Shown here piece by piece: positions 59,317 through 64,000 of a stretch of DNA of 64,000 nt (position 1 is its first letter; each line of letters opens with the position of its first letter). Source of the DNA: Roseovarius sp. MMSF_3350. Lineage in GTDB: Bacteria; Pseudomonadota; Alphaproteobacteria; Rhodobacterales; Rhodobacteraceae. The notes under the pieces are model-generated. The model saw nothing but the letters and a program-made list of their open reading frames with translations, did no database searches and was not told the DNA's origin. The stretch spans positions 21,482 to 85,481 of the forward strand of contig NZ_JASHIZ010000021.1 of NCBI RefSeq assembly GCF_030733425.1. The letters run 5' to 3'. Position numbers and translations under genes: made by a program.

Positions 59317-60823
59317 CGAACAGGTCCTTGAACTCGTCCCGCAGCAGGTTTTTCTGCACCTTCCCCATGGAGTTGCGCGGCAACTCCTCGCGGACGATCA
59401 GCTTCTTGGGATGCTTGAAGCGCGCCAGCGCCTTCGAGGTCGCCGCGCCGATTGCATCGAGGTCCGGCTCGGCCCCCGCCTCGGGCACGATCACGCCCAC
59501 GACCGTCTCGCCGAAATCCGCATGGGGCACACCGATCACCGCACTTTCCAGAACGCCGGGCTGTTCATCCAGCACCAGCTCGATCTCCTTGGGATAGATG
59601 TTGTACCCGCCGGAGATGATCAGGTCCTTGTTGCGTCCGACGATCTGGACGTAGCCGCGATCATCTATGACACCCAGATCACCCGTGATGAAAAACCCGT
59701 TCTCCCGCAGCTCCGCCGCGGTCTTTTCGGGCATCTGCCAATATCCCTGGAACACATTGGGCCCGCGCACTTCGATCTGGCCAACCTCGCCTTGCGGCAG
59801 TTCCTCGCCCGTCTCGGGATCGGTGATCTTCAACTCCACTCCCGGCAGCGGAAAGCCCACGGTGCCGGCGCGCCGGTCCCCGTCATAGGGGTTCGACGTG
59901 TTCATGTTGGTCTCGGTCATGCCATAGCGTTCGAGGATGCGATGTCCGGTGCGCTTCTCGAACTGCGTATGCGTCTCGGCCAGAAGCGGGGCGCTGCCAG
60001 ACACGAAGAGCCGCATATGCGCGACCAAGTCCTTGTCGAACCGCTGGTCGTCCAAAAGGCGCGTGTAGAAGGTCGGCACGCCCATCATCGCGGTCGCTTC
60101 GGGCAGAAGGTCGATCACCTTGTCCAAGTCGAACTTCGGCAGGAAGATCATCGCCCCGCCGGCGACCAGCGTGATGTTGGTCGCCACGAACAGGCCATGC
60201 GTGTGAAAGATCGGCAACGCATGCAGCAGGACATCGTCACTGGTGAACCGCCAGTGTTCCGCCAACGTCTCGGCGTTGGACAGCAGGTTGCCTTGGCTCA
60301 GCATAGCGCCTTTCGACCGCCCCGTAGTCCCCGACGTATAGAGCAGCGCCGCCAGGTCATCTGCCTTGCGGTCCACGGTCTCGAACGTCTCGGGCGCCTC
60401 CGCCGCCTTTTCTGACAGGCTGCCGGAGCCATCTTCGTCGAGCGTCTCCAGCGCCGCGCCATGTTTGGACGCGATAGGCTGAAGCGCCTCGCGCCTGTCG
60501 CCCTTGCAGATCACCATCGACGCGCCACTGTCTTCGATGAAATAGCTCAGCTCCTCCACCGTGTAGCCGGTGTTGAGTGGCAGAAAGACCAGTCCGGCCT
60601 GCACGCAGGCGGCATATGCGGCCAACGCGAAATGCGATTTTTCCACCTGCGCCGCCACCCGCGCACCGGGCTCAAGCCCAGCGGCGGTAAAGGCGTTGGC
60701 ATATTGCGCGGCCAGCCGCAGAAACCGGTCGTGTGTCAGCGTCTCGCCGTCTGGCAAATACAGAAACGGCGTGTCCTTGCCGGCGTGATTTCCGAACAGG
60801 ACATCGAAAAGGGGATTGGTCAT
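59306..60823 (-). CDS. matB: Malonyl-CoA synthetase
   Basis: 505 residues, AMP-forming acyl-CoA ligase. P-loop-like YTSGTTGRSKGAMLSQGNL (about residue 165), TGHRILERYGMTETNMNTSNPYDGDRRAGTVGFPLPG (about 295), and the catalytic lysine region RNSMGKVQKNLLRDEF at the end. The MTETNM and RAGTVGFPLPGV stretch matches MatB enzymes that activate malonate. Overlaps matA by 4 bp (ATGA). Confidence 0.92.
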   Translation of the reverse strand: MTNPLFDVLFGNHAGKDTPFLYLPDGETLTHDRFLRLAAQYANAFTAAGLEPGARVAAQVEKSHFALAAYAACVQAGLVFLPLNTGYTVEELSYFIEDSGASMVICKGDRREALQPIASKHGAALETLDEDGSGSLSEKAAEAPETFETVDRKADDLAALLYTSGTTGRSKGAMLSQGNLLSNAETLAEHWRFTSDDVLLHALPIFHTHGLFVATNITLVAGGAMIFLPKFDLDKVIDLLPEATAMMGVPTFYTRLLDDQRFDKDLVAHMRLFVSGSAPLLAETHTQFEKRTGHRILERYGMTETNMNTSNPYDGDRRAGTVGFPLPGVELKITDPETGEELPQGEVGQIEVRGPNVFQGYWQMPEKTAAELRENGFFITGDLGVIDDRGYVQIVGRNKDLIISGGYNIYPKEIELVLDEQPGVLESAVIGVPHADFGETVVGVIVPEAGAEPDLDAIGAATSKALARFKHPKKLIVREELPRNSMGKVQKNLLRDEFKDLFVNA

Positions 60824-62082
60824 GCGTGTCCCTCCTCCGGCATCGTCTTGGCGGCGCTTGCGGCCAGCGACTTGATCTCGCTCGAGACCGCGACCCGTTG
60901 CTCGGCCGCAAACCGTTCGTGGTTCTGCGATACCTTGCCCAGGTCATAGAGGTAATTCACCATCACCCCCGCAGATTGCTTCATCCCGTTGGTCGATACG
61001 TCCGCATTGGCGTGAACCTTGTGAACCTGCGCCCCGTTGCCCAGGTGGAACCGCGCCACGGGGTCAAGCGGCAGGCCATCGCCCCGCTTGGCCTGCGTCA
61101 GGTAATAGGCGGCATATTCGCACAGCGCATCGGGCTGCTGCGCTTCGGGATTGATGTCGACACTTTCCATCCACCGGGTCAGGCCCGGGATCGGCGATAG
61201 GGTGACGAAATTCTTCAGCACCGGGTTTTCCAGCGCCAGATCCGCCGCCACCTGCTTGATCAGCGAGTTGCCGAAAGAGATCTGCGCCAGACCGGACTGG
61301 CAGTTCGAGATCGAGTAAAACACCGCCGTGTTCGCCCGATCGACGTCGATCTGGTCGCGCTCTTCGGCCAGAACCTCCTGGATCGAGCCCGGTATACCGT
61401 CGGTCAGCGCCACCTCGACGAAAATCAGCGGCTCGTCCGGCATGGCCGGGTGAAAGAACGCGAAACAGCGCCTGTCCGCAGGCTCCAGCCGCCGGCGCAG
61501 ATCGTTCCAGCTGTCGATCGCGTGCACGGCCTCGTAGGCAATGATCTTTTCCAGGATATGCGCCGGGCTTTCCCAGCTGATCGGGCGCAGCACAAGGAAG
61601 CCGCGGTTGAACCAGCTTGCAAACAGATGCCGGAAATCCAGGTCCAGCGCCTGCAACTCGTCATCGTCCCGGCCCAGCCGCAACAGGTCGGTCCGCATCC
61701 CGACCAGCCGCCTGGTCGCGCCCGGCACCTGGTTCATCCGCCGGATCAGTTCCTGGCGGGGCGACTCGGACGCGTTCAGGAAGGCGCGATAGGTGGCCTT
61801 GGACTGGCCGCGTTCATACGCGTCCAGCGCGTCGCGCACCTGCTCGGGGTTGATCACCATGTCCCGGGCAAGATGCCGGAAGAACTCCAGCTTCGCGGCA
61901 TCGTCCCAGCTTTCGTATCGGGTCAGGATCTGGCGCGCCACGGCCTGTCCCGAGACCTCGCCGGTAGCCCCGATCAGGTCGGCGGTCAGGTCCTCGATCG
62001 GCCTGTCGTCCCGCGGCAGGCCCCGCGCCGCGCCGTAACGGCGCTCGAACACGGTGGACAGAAGATCGGCAAGCAAGGTCAT
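60820..62082 (-). CDS. matA: Malonyl-CoA decarboxylase
   Basis: 420 residues from the ATG at 62082, which overlaps the TRAP permease stop by 4 bp; the longer open frame upstream is antisense-frame sequence within that permease. The N-terminal helical domain is followed by the catalytic domain with CFAFFHPAMPDEPLIFVEVALTDGIP, YSISNCQSGLAQISFGNSLIKQV and the C-terminal FHLGNGAQVHKVHANADVSTNGMKQSAGVMVNYLYD. It converts malonyl-CoA to acetyl-CoA and CO2. Confidence 0.93.
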   Translation of the reverse strand: MTLLADLLSTVFERRYGAARGLPRDDRPIEDLTADLIGATGEVSGQAVARQILTRYESWDDAAKLEFFRHLARDMVINPEQVRDALDAYERGQSKATYRAFLNASESPRQELIRRMNQVPGATRRLVGMRTDLLRLGRDDDELQALDLDFRHLFASWFNRGFLVLRPISWESPAHILEKIIAYEAVHAIDSWNDLRRRLEPADRRCFAFFHPAMPDEPLIFVEVALTDGIPGSIQEVLAEERDQIDVDRANTAVFYSISNCQSGLAQISFGNSLIKQVAADLALENPVLKNFVTLSPIPGLTRWMESVDINPEAQQPDALCEYAAYYLTQAKRGDGLPLDPVARFHLGNGAQVHKVHANADVSTNGMKQSAGVMVNYLYDLGKVSQNHERFAAEQRVAVSSEIKSLAASAAKTMPEEGHA

Positions 62083-63395
62083 AGCTCGGCTCCCATCACC
62101 AGATCGGGCAGCCACGTGGCGATACCCGGAAACAGGCACAGCAGGACAATCGCGATCACCATGCAGGCGACGAAGGGCAGCGACCCGGTCAGGATCGTCT
62201 TCAGCGAAATGTCCGGCGCAATGCCGTTGATCACGTAAAGGTTCAGGCCCACCGGCGGCGAGATCAGCCCGATTTCCATGTTGATCGTCAAGACCACGGC
62301 AAACCAGATCGGGTCGAACCCGGCGGTGGTGATGATCGGCAACAGGATCGGCGCGGCCATCAGGATCACCGCGACCGGCGGCAGGAAGAAGCCCGCGATC
62401 AGCAGAAAGACGTTGATCGCGCCCATCAGCACCCAGCGGTTCACGTCCAGCGTGCCGATCCACTCGGCGATGGACTGCGTGATGAACAGCGACGACAGCA
62501 TGTAGGAAAAGACGCCCGCGGCCGCAATGATGAACAGGATCATCACGCTTTCCCGCGTGCTGTCGCGCAGCACCGTCCAGATCTGGCGCGGGTCCCACAG
62601 GCGATAGATCACCATGGCAATCAACATGCACATCAGCGCGCCGACGGCGGCCGTTTCCGATGGCGTGGCGATGCCGCCATACATGGCGTAAAGAACACCC
62701 AGGATGATGAACAGGAACGGCAGGACACGCGGCAGGATCTCCACCCGTTCCTTCCAGGTGTAGCTGCCCGCCGACAGGACGCTCGCGTTGCCCGACTTCC
62801 ACGTCGAATACAGCGACCACGCCATGAACAGCCCCACCAGCAGCAGCCCCGGGAACACACCCGCGAGGAACAGCCGGCCGATCGAGGTCTCGGTCGCGAT
62901 ACCGTAGACGATCATCGTGACCGACGGCGGGATCAGGATCCCCAGCGTCCCGCCCGCGGCGATGGACCCTGCGGCGACGCCGTCAGGATAGCCCCGCTTG
63001 CGCATCTCGGGAATGCCCATCTTGCCGATGGCCGCACAGGTGGCCGGGCTGGAGCCGGACATCGCGGCAAAGAGCGCACAGGCCCCGAGGTTCGACACCA
63101 CAAGCCCGCCCGGCACGCGGGTCAGCCAGCGTTCCAGCGCCTCGTAAAGGTCCGCACCCGCGCGGGTCGAGGCGATGGAGGCGCCCATGATGATGAACAT
63201 CGGGATCGACAGCAGCGCGAAATTGTCCAGCTTGCCAAAGAAGATCTCCGGCATCAGCGACAGCGAACTCATCCCGTCGAAGATGATCAGGAACCCGGCA
63301 GAGACCACCAGCAGGCCCGCAGCCACGGAGATGCCCGAAAACAGGACGACGATGGTGATGAGGGCGACAAGACCACCCAGTGCAAGCGGATCCAT
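62079..63395 (-). CDS. matM: Malonate TRAP transporter large permease (DctM family)
   Basis: 438 residues, the usual DctM length, about 12 membrane segments. Motifs MSGSSPATCAAIGKMGIPEM (about residue 112), GTLGILIPPSVTMIVYGIATETSIGRL (about 150) and TINMEIGLISPPVGLNLYVINGIAPDIS (about 380). Adjacent to matA/matB as in the matPQMAB locus of Sinorhizobium meliloti, so malonate is the likely substrate. Confidence 0.88.
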   Translation of the reverse strand: MDPLALGGLVALITIVVLFSGISVAAGLLVVSAGFLIIFDGMSSLSLMPEIFFGKLDNFALLSIPMFIIMGASIASTRAGADLYEALERWLTRVPGGLVVSNLGACALFAAMSGSSPATCAAIGKMGIPEMRKRGYPDGVAAGSIAAGGTLGILIPPSVTMIVYGIATETSIGRLFLAGVFPGLLLVGLFMAWSLYSTWKSGNASVLSAGSYTWKERVEILPRVLPFLFIILGVLYAMYGGIATPSETAAVGALMCMLIAMVIYRLWDPRQIWTVLRDSTRESVMILFIIAAAGVFSYMLSSLFITQSIAEWIGTLDVNRWVLMGAINVFLLIAGFFLPPVAVILMAAPILLPIITTAGFDPIWFAVVLTINMEIGLISPPVGLNLYVINGIAPDISLKTILTGSLPFVACMVIAIVLLCLFPGIATWLPDLVMGAEL

Positions 63396-63946
63396 CAGAC
63401 GTCCTCCAGCCCGAAGGGCTTGTCGATGCCCGTGGTCATTGCGAAAAGGTCAGCCGCCAATTGCAGCGCATAGAGGCCAAAGCCCAGCGGCAGGGCGAGG
63501 TACGGCACCCACAGCTTGGGGTTCCACGGCGTGTTCGACGTCTCGCCCCAGTCCCATGCCTCGTGCCAGAAATGATAGCCGTGCCACAGCATCGCGCCAA
63601 CCACCGCCAGCGTCAGCGCCATGACGATCCCGGCCAGCACGCGCCGCGCCTTGTTCGGCAACATGATCGGCAGCAGGTCCACGTTCACGTGGCCGCGCAC
63701 GAACTGCACGTATGGCAGGCCCAGCATGGTCGCGCCGATCATCAGGTACGTCACACCCTCGGTGTGCCAGATCGTCGACTGGTTCAGCACGAACCGGATA
63801 AAGATCATCTGGCAGACGATCAAGACGGACGCGACGATCATCAGCGCGGCGACGATGCCGCAAATCTGGCTGATCCAGCCGATGATCCGCAGAACGGGGT
63901 TGCCACCATGGCGGGCGGCCGCTGTGGCGTGGGCGGAACCGGACAT
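63395..63946 (-). CDS. matQ: Malonate TRAP transporter small permease (DctQ family)
   Basis: 183 residues, four membrane segments; the N-terminal hydrophilic tail of about 18 residues precedes the first. Its stop overlaps the matM start by one base (TGATG). The periplasmic partner MatP is expected just beyond the window end on the same strand. Confidence 0.86.
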   Translation of the reverse strand: MSGSAHATAAARHGGNPVLRIIGWISQICGIVAALMIVASVLIVCQMIFIRFVLNQSTIWHTEGVTYLMIGATMLGLPYVQFVRGHVNVDLLPIMLPNKARRVLAGIVMALTLAVVGAMLWHGYHFWHEAWDWGETSNTPWNPKLWVPYLALPLGFGLYALQLAADLFAMTTGIDKPFGLEDV

Positions 63947-64000
63947 CGCTCGGCCTCCGTTGAAAAGTGGAAATGGTATGCGGGGTCGGGCCCGGCGCGG

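Noticed and set aside
61395..61402. GGTATACC as another GntR operator
   Set aside because: It lies inside the matA coding sequence without the flanking bases shared by the two promoter sites.
62083..62820. N-terminal extension of malonyl-CoA decarboxylase
   Set aside because: The extension lies within matM in another frame; the start at 62082 gives the family length and an ATGA overlap.

Overview
The window looks like a chromosome segment of a marine alphaproteobacterium of the Roseobacter group (Rhodobacteraceae). It is GC-rich and densely packed, with many ATGA or TGATG start/stop overlaps. It carries a complete Kelly-Friedrich type sox cluster with soxCD, 5-aminolevulinate synthase of the alphaproteobacterial type, several TRAP and TTT transporters, and genes for ectoine-type, oxalate and malonate compounds. 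No rRNA, tRNA, CRISPR array, prophage or insertion sequence was seen. It reads as a run of metabolic modules rather than a mobile island.

Layout. 0-0.9 kb: a CaiD-like carnitinyl-CoA dehydratase. 0.9-7.5 kb: a C4-dicarboxylate-type TRAP transporter (dctPQM) with its DctB/DctD two-component system; the dctP promoter carries two palindromes 32 bp apart. 7.6-9.2 kb: a divergent soluble histidine kinase and stand-alone receiver. 9.3-25.7 kb: the sulfur-oxidation region: redoxin, metallo-beta-lactamase-fold protein, YeeE-type transporter, hemA, DUF302 gene, soxFEDCBAZYXWV on the minus strand, then soxS-soxR-soxT on the plus strand. Four copies of an ATTC-N8-G(A/C)(A/T)T element at sox-region promoters suggest a SoxR (BigR/SqrR-like) regulon. 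25.7-31.2 kb: eutB-eutC-asnC-ssd-atf, the late part of an ectoine/hydroxyectoine catabolic cluster without eutD/eutE or an uptake system. 31.6-45.0 kb: an oxalate region. A long minus-strand operon gntR-oxc-frc-formyltransferase/hydrolase-fhs-usp-tctCBA is flanked by a ketopantoate-reductase-like gene (candidate oxalyl-CoA reductase) and a ScfR/RamB-type regulator. 45.3-50.2 kb: an isochorismatase-fold hydrolase, the canonical TCA-cycle sucCD, and a divergent second sucCD pair. 50.5-58.0 kb: fadE-fadI-fadJ plus an acetyl-CoA hydrolase/transferase-family gene. 58.1-59.3 kb: an unusual photolyase-like protein. 59.3-64 kb: malonate genes (matB, matA and TRAP subunits), cut by the window end.

The most interesting inferred system is the oxalate module. 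Oxc and Frc would form formyl-CoA and formate; Fhs and a stand-alone 10-formyl-THF-hydrolase-like protein would handle the C1 unit; the PanE2-like reductase could make glyoxylate from oxalyl-CoA. The promoter of the gntR-led operon and the promoter of the divergent sucCD pair share a nearly identical 16-base element containing TGGTATACCA. This suggests the second sucCD pair belongs to the same GntR regulon and may encode an acyl-CoA synthetase acting in oxalate or a related dicarboxylate pathway. Its succinate-binding loop differs from the canonical pair. This is a hypothesis from sequence alone.
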